64,000 bases of DNA from an uncultured Nitrospira sp. (GCA_902500785.1 CABVRW010000013.1:1-64000); one strand, 5' to 3'. Counted from the first letter of the stretch, positions 42,171 to 51,758 are shown. The notes: generated from the sequence alone by a model not told the origin. A program made the numbers and translations.

Positions 42171-45100
42171 ATGGCGCAGAAAAAATCGGGTACGGTCACA
42201 TGGTCAACCGAACATGGCTGGGAGGTTCGTGCTGCGGAGCCGGCTCGAGGCAGACGACGCGCGGCGGCTGAAGCGCCTGACCCGTTCGTCGCTCATCTCA
42301 CGGCGACGAACCGGTGGCAAGTGGAACAAACCCTCACGGCCACACCGAAGGCCAGACGAGGCGAGGCTGCGCCGGCTCCCCTCATCCTGGATGTCGAGGG
42401 CGGTCCTGACGACGCCTACGTCGTGATGACCCGTTACGCCTCCGGAGCCATCCGGTTTCATCTGCCGACGGAACCGGCTCGACGGGGGGCTCGCAGAGGG
42501 AGTCGACGAATCTATCGGTTTTCAATTCCCGTCCCACCAGCCCCCGTCGCCGGGCCAGGTGGCCGGCGGGGTTTTATCAGTGCGGCCATCAAGGCGGTGG
42601 TGTTAAAAGTCGCGGGCAAAATCGCCGACTTCGCGCTCTCGAAGCTCGCACTGCTCTGGGAGACCGCGACCTGGAAACTCAAACAACAGCGGGAAGGATG
42701 GTTGTCGGTAACCGCCGAGGGTCTCGGCGGCGAGCAGGGCCTGCCCGCAGCAGATCTCCGGACCCTGAGTACGTCGGAACGCAATCTTTTGTTCATCCAT
42801 GGAACTTTCTCCAGCACGAAAGCGGCCTTTCACGCACTGGCGCATACACAAGGCAGCAACGGCAAAACATTCTTTGAGGAGCTGCAGGATGTGTACGGCA
42901 CTCGCATCTATGGATTTGATCACTTCACCCTGAGTCGCACGCCTCAAGAAAACGTGCAGATGTTGCTTGAGGCCCTGCCCACTCGTCCGACGACCTTCGA
43001 TGTCATCACGCATTCCCGCGGAGGCTTGGTCCTGCGGCATTTGGTAGAACGCCGAGACCTATTCGGCACACTAGCCAATCGGTTCGTGATCGGGCGTGCC
43101 GTGCTCGTCGCCAGTCCGAACGAAGGGACGCCGCTCGCCTCGCCCGACCATGTGACCCACTATACGAACTGGCTTTCCAACGTGTTGGAGCTATTTCCCG
43201 ACAACCCCTTTACGACCGGCGTCGAATTCATCAGCGAGGCCCTGTCCTGGATTGCCCGCCGCCTCGTCGGCGGGTTACCGGGCCTCGCCTCCATGGACAA
43301 CAAGGGGGAAATCATTCAGGCATTGCAGGCTATGCCCAATCCGCCGAGCCAGGCCTATTCCGCACTGGTTGCGAACTTCGAGCCGGACACCACTGTGCTC
43401 CAACGACTCATCGATGCGGGAGCCGATCTATTTTTTCCGACAGCCAACGATCTCGTCGTTCCGACTGAAGGTGGCTGGCGGGTGGATGCGGGCAGCGGCG
43501 GGGCGGTTACGATACCAGGAAGCCGCGTCGGATGCTTTGGGGTCGGTGGAAACCTGGCTCAGCACAAGGCGGTAAACCATGTAAATTTCTTCGACGATTC
43601 CGGTACGGTGGACTTTTTGGCCCGTGCCCTACGCGGAGAAACTCAACCAGCCGCGCCCATCGACATCGATCACGACCTGCCGTCCGGTCGTCGCCGAGGC
43701 CACGCTCGCGCAGAGGGACAACCAGGCCTCGCGGCGAAGTCGGCCGATGAACCACGCCTGGTGCCTGCACCGGCGGTGCAGGCGACTCCGATTGTTCACA
43801 CAATTACCGCGACCGCCGGACTCTCACAAAGTCCTGAGCCGGACGATGTCCTTCAGATTGCCCTGCTCGATCCGAATCCTGGCAGCAACGTTGCGGAGCT
43901 CATTGCCACCTTCCGCAATGCGCGGGTCATGGAGACGTTACGGAAGCGGCGGGAGAAGCCGACAACGACACAAGACCTCCCTGCCTCAGACGGGGTTCCA
44001 ACGCAGTGGCAGCACATCATTGCCGCGCAGAAACGCATTCAGGGCTACATTGAAGGAAATCCCAAGTTTCCAACCCTGCCGGGCGAGCGCGATCTGCAGC
44101 AGTTCGGCGCCGCACTATTCAAGTCTCTGTTTCCCGGCCAAGTGCGGCGTCTCTATGACGCGGCCCGGTCTGAGCAGGGAGGCCGACGCCTCAATCTGAT
44201 TTTCACTTCCGATATTGATTGGATCGCCGACCATGCCTGGGAATTCATTTATGACCCCGACCGTCGGACGTTTCTCGCGCTCGAAGAAGTGAACTTCACC
44301 CGCAACGTCCTCACCGCCATCCCCGCCGAACGCATCCCCGCACGCGCCGGTGCACTGCGCATTCTGGTCGTTGTCGCCCAACCGTTGGGACTGGCCGCGC
44401 TCTCCGTTGAAGAAGAAGCCGATGTGATCCGCAGCGGATTCCGGCGCCTGCTCGACGCCAACCTGGCGGAGGTCGAATTGCTGCTCGATGCGACTCCCGA
44501 ACTGTTGCATCGCACCCTTGAAGCCGCTACCGCACCCTTCGATATCCTGCACTTTATCGGCCATGGGGAATATCGGTCCGACACGGACTGCGGTTATCTG
44601 GTGTTTGAAAACCCGGAAGGCGGCGTCCAGGAACTGGACTCCGCGACACTCCGCCAGATCGTGTGCCGGCGCGGCATTCGCCTCGTCTGTCTCAATGCCT
44701 GCGAAACCGGGCGCGGCGGACGGGAGGATTTCAGCCGCGGAGTGGCGCAAGCGTTGGTCGCCGGCGGCGTGCCGGCCGTCGTCGCCAACCAATACCCCGT
44801 ACTGGATGTATCGGCGACGTCCTTTTCCCGCCATTTCTATTGGGCCTTGGCCATGGGCCAGTCCATCGGCGATGCGGCGCGTGAGGCGCGCGTGTCGGTC
44901 AACTATTCGATTTCCGGGGAAGCCATCGATTGGGCCGTGCCGGTCGTGTTTGCGCGAAATCCTGCCCAGCGACTCTGCGTGCCAAGACCGGCGGCAGACT
45001 ATGAACGCACGCGCACGGCCTCGGTGCGGCAGCGACGGCGCGCGATGCTGGATCGGATCAAGATCGGCATGTGGAATGCGCATCGCATGATTCCGCATCT

Positions 45101-45635
45101 GCCGGAGATTTGCGAGCATCTCACAAAAGTCCAGCAGGTCTATTCCTTCGAGACCGTGTCGTTTCCGGCGCCGATCGGAACCTGGCGGCGCGAGAAAGAG
45201 GCGGATCAGGCGTTTGTGGTGGCCGAAACATTGTACGAGCGATTAAAAACCAAACCGAAAGAATTGGGCGTGGATCAACTCGCCTGCATGATCAATTTCC
45301 CGCTCAAGAGCAAGGAAGCAGAGTATACGTATTTCTGGCGGTGTGGCACGCTCTCCGTGGCCTCGACATTCGGACTATTGGAACAATTGATCGGACGAGA
45401 ATTCACCGTTGAACGGATGATGGCACACCTGGCCGCGGCGGTCGTCGCGGACCTTCCCCACCATCGCCGTGGAGTCGGGCCGGCCGATTGCCCATTTTTC
45501 TATAACAGCAAGCGTGATATCCGCTCGATCGCCGGCCGCCTCAAATTTTGCGCGGCCTGTCGACGGCAGTTCAAAGGAAAGGATGGGGAGGAACGTCTGC
45601 AGGCCGCTGAACGGATTCTTGCCGCCTACCCGTAG
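42171..45635 (+). CDS. Lipase-like alpha/beta hydrolase fused to CHAT (caspase-like) protease
   Basis: A 1154-aa protein. After a basic, Ala/Arg-rich N terminus and a possible amphipathic helix (about 136-170), an alpha/beta-hydrolase domain (about 200-490) shows the oxyanion segment LLFIHGTFSS (HG at 210-211), nucleophile elbow THSRGG (Ser282), and candidate Asp427 (TANDLVVP) and His470 (AVNHVNFF). A CHAT domain follows (about 670-935) with catalytic His798 in HFIGHGE and Cys844 in LNACETG. The C-terminal 200 residues contain CAACRRQFKG, a possible metal-binding knuckle. CHAT proteases act in bacterial immunity and regulated death (for example Craspase); lipases occur in similar systems. The function here is inferred. 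It is transcribed alone. Confidence 0.85.
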   Translation: MAQKKSGTVTWSTEHGWEVRAAEPARGRRRAAAEAPDPFVAHLTATNRWQVEQTLTATPKARRGEAAPAPLILDVEGGPDDAYVVMTRYASGAIRFHLPTEPARRGARRGSRRIYRFSIPVPPAPVAGPGGRRGFISAAIKAVVLKVAGKIADFALSKLALLWETATWKLKQQREGWLSVTAEGLGGEQGLPAADLRTLSTSERNLLFIHGTFSSTKAAFHALAHTQGSNGKTFFEELQDVYGTRIYGFDHFTLSRTPQENVQMLLEALPTRPTTFDVITHSRGGLVLRHLVERRDLFGTLANRFVIGRAVLVASPNEGTPLASPDHVTHYTNWLSNVLELFPDNPFTTGVEFISEALSWIARRLVGGLPGLASMDNKGEIIQALQAMPNPPSQAYSALVANFEPDTTVLQRLIDAGADLFFPTANDLVVPTEGGWRVDAGSGGAVTIPGSRVGCFGVGGNLAQHKAVNHVNFFDDSGTVDFLARALRGETQPAAPIDIDHDLPSGRRRGHARAEGQPGLAAKSADEPRLVPAPAVQATPIVHTITATAGLSQSPEPDDVLQIALLDPNPGSNVAELIATFRNARVMETLRKRREKPTTTQDLPASDGVPTQWQHIIAAQKRIQGYIEGNPKFPTLPGERDLQQFGAALFKSLFPGQVRRLYDAARSEQGGRRLNLIFTSDIDWIADHAWEFIYDPDRRTFLALEEVNFTRNVLTAIPAERIPARAGALRILVVVAQPLGLAALSVEEEADVIRSGFRRLLDANLAEVELLLDATPELLHRTLEAATAPFDILHFIGHGEYRSDTDCGYLVFENPEGGVQELDSATLRQIVCRRGIRLVCLNACETGRGGREDFSRGVAQALVAGGVPAVVANQYPVLDVSATSFSRHFYWALAMGQSIGDAAREARVSVNYSISGEAIDWAVPVVFARNPAQRLCVPRPAADYERTRTASVRQRRRAMLDRIKIGMWNAHRMIPHLPEICEHLTKVQQVYSFETVSFPAPIGTWRREKEADQAFVVAETLYERLKTKPKELGVDQLACMINFPLKSKEAEYTYFWRCGTLSVASTFGLLEQLIGREFTVERMMAHLAAAVVADLPHHRRGVGPADCPFFYNSKRDIRSIAGRLKFCAACRRQFKGKDGEERLQAAERILAAYP

Positions 45636-45641
45636 GCGGCA
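45620..45641. terminator. Bidirectional hairpin between convergent genes
   Basis: TGCCGCCTA-CCCG-TAGGCGGCA, perfect 9-bp arms with a CCCG loop. The stop codon of the CHAT-hydrolase gene (45633-45635) lies inside the stem, and the convergent nucleotidyltransferase gene ends 8 nt beyond. Probably a shared transcript-ending structure. Confidence 0.55.
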
Positions 45642-45648
45642 GCGGTGA

Positions 45649-46497
45649 TCAGGCAGGCAGATGAAATTGTCGCACCGCCTTGACCAGGTCTTCCGGCGTG
45701 CCGATGTCGAGATAGGTATCGTGGGGAAAGATCACGCTCTGCACTGTCAGCCCCGCTTGTAATGCGGCTTGGAACACGACTCCCACTGCCAGATCGCCGC
45801 CCAGATCGTTGGTGGTATTCGCCAGTTGCCCCAAGTTGCGACGGGTCTCCTCTGCGCGTAGAAACCGGTGCAGAAAATCCGAAAACCCCGGCGTCCAGAC
45901 CGCGCAGCACCAGCCGTAGGTCAAGGTCGTCGTCACCGGCTTCATGATGATGCTCCGTACCAGACCGTCGGCGTCGCACTCGACCATGTCCCAGACGCGA
46001 TGATCGTAGACCCGATGCAGCCCCAACACCACTGCCGCCCCGGTCCGTTCCTGCGTGTCAATGAGCTGACGATAGGCATCATCCGGACCGAAGAGGATAT
46101 CGGGAAAACCAAAGGCCACGCGCTTCTGCTCGAGGAACGGGTAGGCGCGATCAATGGTGTCCGGTGGTCCCAACGAACCTCCGATGACAATGTAGGCCAG
46201 CGAGACATCCACCACTCCGCCGTCACGAAAATAGGCCGGGATGTCCCATTTGCCGTCACGAATCACCAGGTAGGCCTTCGTGATGCCGGCGGCTTTGAAC
46301 TTTTCCAAGAGATACTGTGCCGCCACCTTCGGGCGAGGTTTTCCGGTGTGCGCATCAGGCGCGAACCCGACCGGATAGACCTCTTTACTGCCGGGAAAGG
46401 GCTGCAAGCGTTTCGCTAGCCCGGCTGCAGGCACCAGGCCCACCACCTCTTGTGGGGCCGATGAAGAAGATTCGGACCGGCTGATCGAAGGTGTCAT
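45649..46497 (-). CDS. Sugar-nucleotidyltransferase (RmlA/GalU-like)
   Basis: A 282-aa nucleotidyltransferase: VGLVPAAGLAKRLQPFPGSKEV is the GT-A nucleotide loop, GFAPD...PVAEYLLE-type segment (KVAAQYLLEKFKAAGI), VIRDGKWDIPAYF, FGFPDILF-GPDDA and VLGLHRVYDHRVWDMVECD follow in the order of glucose-1-phosphate nucleotidyltransferases. The C-terminal VIFPHDTYLDIGTPEDLVKAV is the typical end of the family. The sugar and nucleotide are not certain. It overlaps the methyltransferase gene by 4 nt, so the two probably act in one pathway modifying a glycan or metabolite. Confidence 0.8.
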   Translation of the reverse strand: MTPSISRSESSSSAPQEVVGLVPAAGLAKRLQPFPGSKEVYPVGFAPDAHTGKPRPKVAAQYLLEKFKAAGITKAYLVIRDGKWDIPAYFRDGGVVDVSLAYIVIGGSLGPPDTIDRAYPFLEQKRVAFGFPDILFGPDDAYRQLIDTQERTGAAVVLGLHRVYDHRVWDMVECDADGLVRSIIMKPVTTTLTYGWCCAVWTPGFSDFLHRFLRAEETRRNLGQLANTTNDLGGDLAVGVVFQAALQAGLTVQSVIFPHDTYLDIGTPEDLVKAVRQFHLPA

Positions 46498-47720
46498 GGC
46501 GCGGGCTCATTCCCGCGACGGAGCTGGTCGCAGGTAATCTCTCGGTAGTAATTTTCCAGAACGGCCGCGCGGGCCGGTTCAATCAGCACGAATTGGCGTT
46601 GGTCGAAGGTATTCGCACAATAGAGGTAATTCCACTCCCCTGCCCGCCCCCATTCAACATGTAGCTGCCGGCCATCCGGCTCTTCACAAGTGATCTGACT
46701 CGTCACCTGCTTCCCCGATAACGACATCCAGACCTGCTGGGCCGAGCACTCATGATTGTCGTACAAGGGCTGCTCGCCCTGCGCCGGCACGGCATGGAGT
46801 GACTCGAGATCAAGTGGCGGCATTCCATCCGCTTCCGGCGCTTCATCCCAAGGCCATCCCTCTTCCGGAACACCCAGTCCCAACAGATACAACGGACCAT
46901 CGTCCGTGACTTCCTCTATTGAACGATACCGGACCGGCTCTGGCGCGGCGAGTAACCGAAGGCCGCGATCGGCGAGGGCGCGCTGAAATGGAATGCGGCG
47001 GGCGGGTTGTCTGGTTTTTTCAAACACCACCATTCGGCCGTGCGACGTCAACCCGGTCAGAAGGCGATCGAGACGAATGCCCACACCGGTTCGCTGTTCA
47101 AATCGCTGCTGGGCCTGCGCATCGGCCGAGCGCTCGAACGTGCGCCAGTCACGGCTGGGCACACCCGGGTCCTGCTCGGCCTGGAGCAGCGTATGGGTGG
47201 CAATGATGAGGTCAAAGCGCCCGGCGAGGTCTCGTTGTTCCACATCACAACATTCAAAACGCACATTGTTCAGTTCCAACTCCTTGGCCCGCCGGCGAGC
47301 AAGTTCGATCGACGCCGGCGAGCGGTCGATCCCGACGACGGTCGACTCAGGACACCGCTTCGCATAAAACGTTGTCAGGATGCCGATGCCGCAGCCGACA
47401 TCGAGCATGGTGGGTGCGCCGGCGAGATGGCGCGCCACACGTGCGCCGACCTCGCAATAGTATTCATACCGCTGGCTATAGAGCGCGGGAATCGACCGGG
47501 GCTGAGCCGTGAGATCGTAAAACGCGATTTCAGCAGCCGGACCGTCGGCAGCTTGTCGTTTGGCGTCGATATGCCGGTGGAGGTTGGCGAGCTCTTGGAG
47601 AGTGAACACGTCCCGTTGCCACGCAAAGTAGGCCGCATCGGATTCGACGTGCCGGAGTCCCCAGGCGGCTAGGTGATCGTGAAGCGACGCTCGTATCTCG
47701 TCATTGGTATCGCAAGACAC
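46494..47720 (-). CDS. SAM-dependent class I methyltransferase
   Basis: A 408-aa protein. The methyltransferase domain (about 75-240) shows motif I MLDVGCGIGILTTFYAKR, motif II acidic end VVGIDRSPASIELARRRA, VRFECCDVEQ and LIIATHTLLQAE. The remaining 160 residues, including a domain with WGRAGEWNYLYCANTFDQRQFVLIE (cut into shorter parts: WGRAGEWNYLYCANTFDQRQ, then FVLIEPARAAVLE), are not recognised and may bind substrate. AAGAGGACC precedes the ATG. First gene of a two-gene operon with the nucleotidyltransferase. Confidence 0.75.
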   Translation of the reverse strand: MSCDTNDEIRASLHDHLAAWGLRHVESDAAYFAWQRDVFTLQELANLHRHIDAKRQAADGPAAEIAFYDLTAQPRSIPALYSQRYEYYCEVGARVARHLAGAPTMLDVGCGIGILTTFYAKRCPESTVVGIDRSPASIELARRRAKELELNNVRFECCDVEQRDLAGRFDLIIATHTLLQAEQDPGVPSRDWRTFERSADAQAQQRFEQRTGVGIRLDRLLTGLTSHGRMVVFEKTRQPARRIPFQRALADRGLRLLAAPEPVRYRSIEEVTDDGPLYLLGLGVPEEGWPWDEAPEADGMPPLDLESLHAVPAQGEQPLYDNHECSAQQVWMSLSGKQVTSQITCEEPDGRQLHVEWGRAGEWNYLYCANTFDQRQFVLIEPARAAVLENYYREITCDQLRRGNEPAP

Positions 47721-47758
47721 ATGGTCCTCTTACCGAGATGCGGGTCACGTGTCACGCC

Positions 47759-49123
47759 TCACGGCCTTTTCAGCATAATGGCGTCTTCATAGGCCAGCGG
47801 CACCGGATGCGGATGTCGGAGCTGTCCGCTGCCGAAAACGATATACTTTTCACAGGTGAGTTGTGCCAGTCCGATCGGCCCTCGCGCATGATGGCGGGTG
47901 GAACTCAACCCGACGTCGGCGCCCAACCCCAGACTATCGCCGGCATTCAATCGCGAGGAGGCATTGACCAGGACGGATCCCGCATCGACCTCTCTGGTGA
48001 AGCGCATGGCGGAGTCATACGATTTCGTGACGATCACACAGGTGTGGCTCGGGCCGTGCTGCGCGATGTGGGCCAACGCGTCGTCCAAGCTCGGGACCAT
48101 TTTGATCGCCATGGCCGGACCCTGAAACTGCTTATTCCAATCGTCGGCCTGTGCCGGTTTGACGGCCTTATGGCCGGTCATGAGCATCTGGCCCATGAGC
48201 GCCACGGTCTTGGGGCAGCCATGGACATCGATCTTGAACTCATCGAGCAATCGCAGAATCAACGCCGACAACAGCGGCCTGGCAATGCCTTGATGAACCA
48301 GCAGCGTATCCAGCGCATTCGCCGCCGTGGGCTGCTGCACCTTGGAATTCACCACAATGTTTTGCGCCATCGGAATGTCCGCGTCCCCGTCGATATACAC
48401 ATGGGTAATGCCGCCGTCGTGGCACAGGATCGGCATCTTGGCCTGTTCCTGAACCACCTTGCGCAACCCAGCGCCGCCGCGTGGAATGATCGCGTCCAAG
48501 GCTTTGCCGGATTTGATCAGCTCCAGCGCCGCCTCCTTCTCCGGACGGTCGATGATGGTGCAGGCGCCGGACGGAATGCCGGCCTCCGCCGCGGCCGTTG
48601 AGAGACAGGCGGCGATGGTCTGCTGCGTGAGCGTCCAATCCGGCGATCCGCGAAAGACACACACATTGCCGGATTTCAGACAGAGTGCCACCGCGTCGAT
48701 CGTTTCCAGCGGGGCCAGTTCCGAAACAATACCGATCACGCCGATCGGCACACGCACACGGCCGACTTGCAGACCATTGGGCTCATCGTGACGTCCCAGC
48801 ACCTCACCCAGCGGATCCGGCAAATCGGCGATGCGGTGCAGCCGATCCACAATAGCCTTGACGTCGTCGGCCGTCATGCGTACTCGCGCCACAGCGTCTC
48901 GCACTCGCTCTCGGTTCTCGTACCCCGTCATGGACTTCCCGACCGCGTCCACATCCTTCTCATTGGCGGCCAGGATGGGTTCTTCCGCCTCCGCGAGCGC
49001 AGCCGCCATGCCACGCAACGCCTTCTCCCTGACAGGACCTGTTATCAGTGAAAACGGTCGCACGGCTTCTCTTGCTGTTTTCAATACTTTATCAAGGTAA
49101 AGCTTAACTGGAACTTCAACCAT
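47759..49123 (-). CDS. proA: ProA-like glutamate-5-semialdehyde dehydrogenase homologue lacking the catalytic Cys
   Basis: A 454-aa protein; start at 49123 (MVEVPVKLYLDKVLKTAREA) because the longer frame adds unconserved sequence. It aligns along its length with gamma-glutamyl phosphate reductase: VRVPIGVIGIV, LCLKSGNVCVFRG, IIPRGGAGL, ITHVYIDGDAD, VYVNAS-type VLVNASSRL, GLGADVGLSSTRHHARGPIGL. However the active-site block that reads RPSTCNxxETLLV in E. coli ProA (nucleophile Cys255) reads QPTAANALDTLLV here, with Ala268 at the Cys position (codon 48320-48322). The nearby EARPN motif is also changed to ELAPL. Thus the ProA reaction is doubtful; a diverged paralogue with another role is likely. 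proB is not adjacent. Confidence 0.8.
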   Translation of the reverse strand: MVEVPVKLYLDKVLKTAREAVRPFSLITGPVREKALRGMAAALAEAEEPILAANEKDVDAVGKSMTGYENRERVRDAVARVRMTADDVKAIVDRLHRIADLPDPLGEVLGRHDEPNGLQVGRVRVPIGVIGIVSELAPLETIDAVALCLKSGNVCVFRGSPDWTLTQQTIAACLSTAAAEAGIPSGACTIIDRPEKEAALELIKSGKALDAIIPRGGAGLRKVVQEQAKMPILCHDGGITHVYIDGDADIPMAQNIVVNSKVQQPTAANALDTLLVHQGIARPLLSALILRLLDEFKIDVHGCPKTVALMGQMLMTGHKAVKPAQADDWNKQFQGPAMAIKMVPSLDDALAHIAQHGPSHTCVIVTKSYDSAMRFTREVDAGSVLVNASSRLNAGDSLGLGADVGLSSTRHHARGPIGLAQLTCEKYIVFGSGQLRHPHPVPLAYEDAIMLKRP

Positions 49124-49302
49124 GGTGATCCTATCTGTCGATCCAGTAATTGGATGATCGGGTGATTTTCTGAAAGACCGTCGGTCGCCACATTGCACAG
49201 GGTCCATTCGTCGCGCCGGACTATACCACGCGATTTTTTTGCGAGTCAAAGTCGGGCGCTTCTTCGCTTACCCATTCCCGAGACCGAGACGCGTGGAGTG
49301 CA

Positions 49303-50574
49303 CTATCCGGAGCGCGCCCGTTTGCGCTGCTGCGCGGCAAGCCAACGTCCGAGCCAGGCCCACAGGAGCATGAGCGGAACCAGCACCCAGGAGATCTGCC
49401 CGGTGGTCACTCCGAGTGCTTTCACGCCCGATACGAGCCATGCGGTGGAGGCGTCGCCGGCGCGCGAGATCGCCGTATCGATGAAGTTCTTCGCTTTATA
49501 CTTCTCCTCGCGACTCACGACCGTGAACAGCACTTCGCGCGCCGGCTTGGAGAGGGCATACTCTCCCACCCGACGTACCACCGAAAAGCTCACATACATC
49601 ACGAGACTCGGCCAGAGGGCGATCCCCAGAAATCCGACCAGGCTGACAGCCGGCAGGAAGAGGAGCGGTGCCACTAAGCCGAATCGCGCCACGACACGGT
49701 TCGTGATCAGCAGCTGGGTCAACCACGTGAGCACATTGGTCGCAAAATCCAGCGTGGAGAACAGACGCGTCCTGGCGGCGGGTGTGTCGAAGTATTCGGC
49801 CACCAACCGGACTTGCTCGAAGTACAAGAAGGTCGCCGTCATAGTGAGGAACGTGAGATACCCGCAGACGCCCAGCAGATAGGGCGAGGACCACACCAGC
49901 CGAACACCGGCCAGAAACCCGCCGCCCAACGGTTCCCCGCTGTTCTCCCGATGCGAGACCGATCGAGCACGGCTCCAAACCTCCAGCTTATAAATGCATC
50001 CGATGCAGGCCGCGAGAAAGAGGGCTGAAACCAGCATCAGCACCGGCACCGGCAACAGATAGGTGAGCCCCGTGGTGCACAGGGGGCCGAACAACGCACC
50101 GGTGCTCCCTCCCGCGGCAATCACGCCGAAGAGGCGCGCGCCTTGAGCCGGCGTAAACAGATCGGCCATGAAACTCCAGAACACCGACACGACGAACAGG
50201 TTGAACACGGAGAGCCACACAAAAAACCCACGGGCCACCCACTCGATGTAATGCTGACTGGACATCAGAAGATAGAAGCCGACCAGATTCGCGATAAAGA
50301 AGAGGTAGACAGCGAGCAGGAGACGATAGCGGGAATACCGTGCCGACAACCAACCGAACAGCGGGGTAGCGGCCAACAGCGTCAGGAAGGTACCGGTCAT
50401 CATCCAGGGCAGATTGTGCACGCCGCCCTGAATCGCCATTTCATCGCGCACGGGACGGAGGATGTAGTAGCCGCAGAGGAGACAGAAAAAATACCCGAAC
50501 GACCAGGCCAACGGCCATATCTCCTGCGGCTCGGCTCGAATGAACCGGGCAACTGAACGACGCACTCTCTCCAT
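49303..50574 (-). CDS. MFS-type NTP/NDP exchange transporter-like membrane protein
   Basis: A 423-aa protein with about twelve hydrophobic segments. The N-terminal block WSFGYFFCLLCGYYILRPVRDEM (first part WSFGYFFCLLCGYYILRPVR) is the signature of the bacterial family annotated as NTP/NDP exchange transporter/MFS, also seen in ATP/ADP-translocase-like proteins. Further blocks: NLFVVSVFWSFMADLF, GARLFGVIAAGGSTGALFGP, FVVRRVGEYALSKPAREVLF-type segment (VVRRVGEYALSKPAREVLFT) and KAKNFIDTAISRAGDA. In free-living bacteria the substrate is not known; nucleotide uptake should not be assumed. GGAGGCGT precedes the ATG. Confidence 0.78.
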   Translation of the reverse strand: MERVRRSVARFIRAEPQEIWPLAWSFGYFFCLLCGYYILRPVRDEMAIQGGVHNLPWMMTGTFLTLLAATPLFGWLSARYSRYRLLLAVYLFFIANLVGFYLLMSSQHYIEWVARGFFVWLSVFNLFVVSVFWSFMADLFTPAQGARLFGVIAAGGSTGALFGPLCTTGLTYLLPVPVLMLVSALFLAACIGCIYKLEVWSRARSVSHRENSGEPLGGGFLAGVRLVWSSPYLLGVCGYLTFLTMTATFLYFEQVRLVAEYFDTPAARTRLFSTLDFATNVLTWLTQLLITNRVVARFGLVAPLLFLPAVSLVGFLGIALWPSLVMYVSFSVVRRVGEYALSKPAREVLFTVVSREEKYKAKNFIDTAISRAGDASTAWLVSGVKALGVTTGQISWVLVPLMLLWAWLGRWLAAQQRKRARSG

Positions 50575-50631
50575 ACGCCTCCGAAGGAGGGTCAGTGTAG
50601 CAGGCGGATCATCCTCGACACGAAGAAAATT

Positions 50632-50640
50632 TGCTACAAT
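50632..50640 (+). promoter_or_regulatory. Extended -10 promoter of threonine aldolase gene
   Basis: TG-C-TACAAT (50632-50640) is a good extended -10 element; the -35 region (TCCTCG at the expected distance) is poor. The predicted transcription start near 50647 gives a 41-nt leader before the ATG at 50688 and explains why in-frame codons upstream of 50688 are not used. Confidence 0.45.
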
Positions 50641-50687
50641 GCCGCGCGAACCACATCACTGGGCAGAGAGAATATTCGAGTCAGGCC

Positions 50688-51758
50688 ATGATTGATCTTC
50701 GAAGCGATACGGTCACGAAACCCTCTCACGCCATGCGCGAGGCGATGGCGCATGCCGAAGTCGGCGACGATGTGTACGGTGAAGATCCGAGCGTCAACCG
50801 GCTCCAGGAAGTCGGTGCCGCGCTGGTCGGCAAACAAGCCGCGCTTTTCGTTCCTTCGGGCACCGCCGGGAACCAACTCTGCCTTCGCGCGCAGACGGAA
50901 CCAGGACATGAAGTGATTGTTGAGGGTCATTCGCATATCGTCCGGTACGAACAGGGCGCCGCATCGGCGCTGGCCGGCGTGCAATTACATTGGGTCCACG
51001 GCGCGCAGGGGCTCATGACGGCTGAACAGGTCGAGGCCGCCGTTCGCCCCAAAGATCCCTACAGTATTCAGAGCGCACTCATTTGCATCGAGAATACGCA
51101 CAACGCCGGAGGCGGGACCGTGTACCCACTTTCGACCATTCAGGCGATACGCGCCGTGGCCATCGCCCATGAATTGCCCATGCATCTCGACGGAGCCCGT
51201 TTGTTCAATGCGGTCGTGGCGTCCGGCGTATCAGCAGCGGAATATGCGAGCCATTTCACCACCGTGACCTTTTGCCTTTCCAAAGGATTGGGAGCTCCGG
51301 CCGGGTCATTGATCGCTACCGACGACCGCCTGCTGTTGGAGCGACTCCGACGGTTTCGTCGAATGTATGGAGGCGCCATGCGCCAGGCCGGTATCCTGGC
51401 GGCGGCAGGGCTCTATGCGTTGGAACACAATATTCCACGGCTCGCGGAGGATCATGCCAACGCGCGGCGACTGGCGGCGCGGCTGCAACAGATTCCTGAC
51501 ATCTCGATCGCTCCCGGCGCGGTCGCGACGAACATCCTGTTCTTCGACGTGCACAGTCAGAAGCTGTCGCTGCCGGAATTCGTCGCCGCCCTGAAGCGGG
51601 AAGGCGTGCTGCTCAACGCCGTCGGAAGCCGAACCTGTCGTGCCGTGACACATCTCGACGTGTCGGCCGAGGCGATCGAACAGGCGGCCGACGCGATTGC
51701 CTGTGTCCTCGATCGATCGCGGCCTCCTCACATTGACAGTGTGCCTGCCCCATCCTAA
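50688..51758 (+). CDS. ltaE: Low-specificity L-threonine aldolase (PLP-dependent)
   Basis: A 356-aa enzyme that cleaves L-threonine or L-allo-threonine to glycine and acetaldehyde. Starts MIDLRSDTVTKPSHAM, the family hallmark; further blocks are VGDDVYGEDPSV, ALFVPSGTAGNQL, CIENTHNAGGGTVYP, LPMHLDGARLFNA (PLP-ring Asp) and FCLSKGLGAPAGS with the Schiff-base Lys. C-terminal segment GSRTCRAVTHLDVS is also typical. Full length compared with about 335-350 aa for the family. Confidence 0.93.
   Translation: MIDLRSDTVTKPSHAMREAMAHAEVGDDVYGEDPSVNRLQEVGAALVGKQAALFVPSGTAGNQLCLRAQTEPGHEVIVEGHSHIVRYEQGAASALAGVQLHWVHGAQGLMTAEQVEAAVRPKDPYSIQSALICIENTHNAGGGTVYPLSTIQAIRAVAIAHELPMHLDGARLFNAVVASGVSAAEYASHFTTVTFCLSKGLGAPAGSLIATDDRLLLERLRRFRRMYGGAMRQAGILAAAGLYALEHNIPRLAEDHANARRLAARLQQIPDISIAPGAVATNILFFDVHSQKLSLPEFVAALKREGVLLNAVGSRTCRAVTHLDVSAEAIEQAADAIACVLDRSRPPHIDSVPAPS

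Noticed and set aside
44115-45119. 334-codon minus-strand frame
   Set aside because: Antisense to the CHAT domain, whose catalytic motifs are intact on the plus strand.
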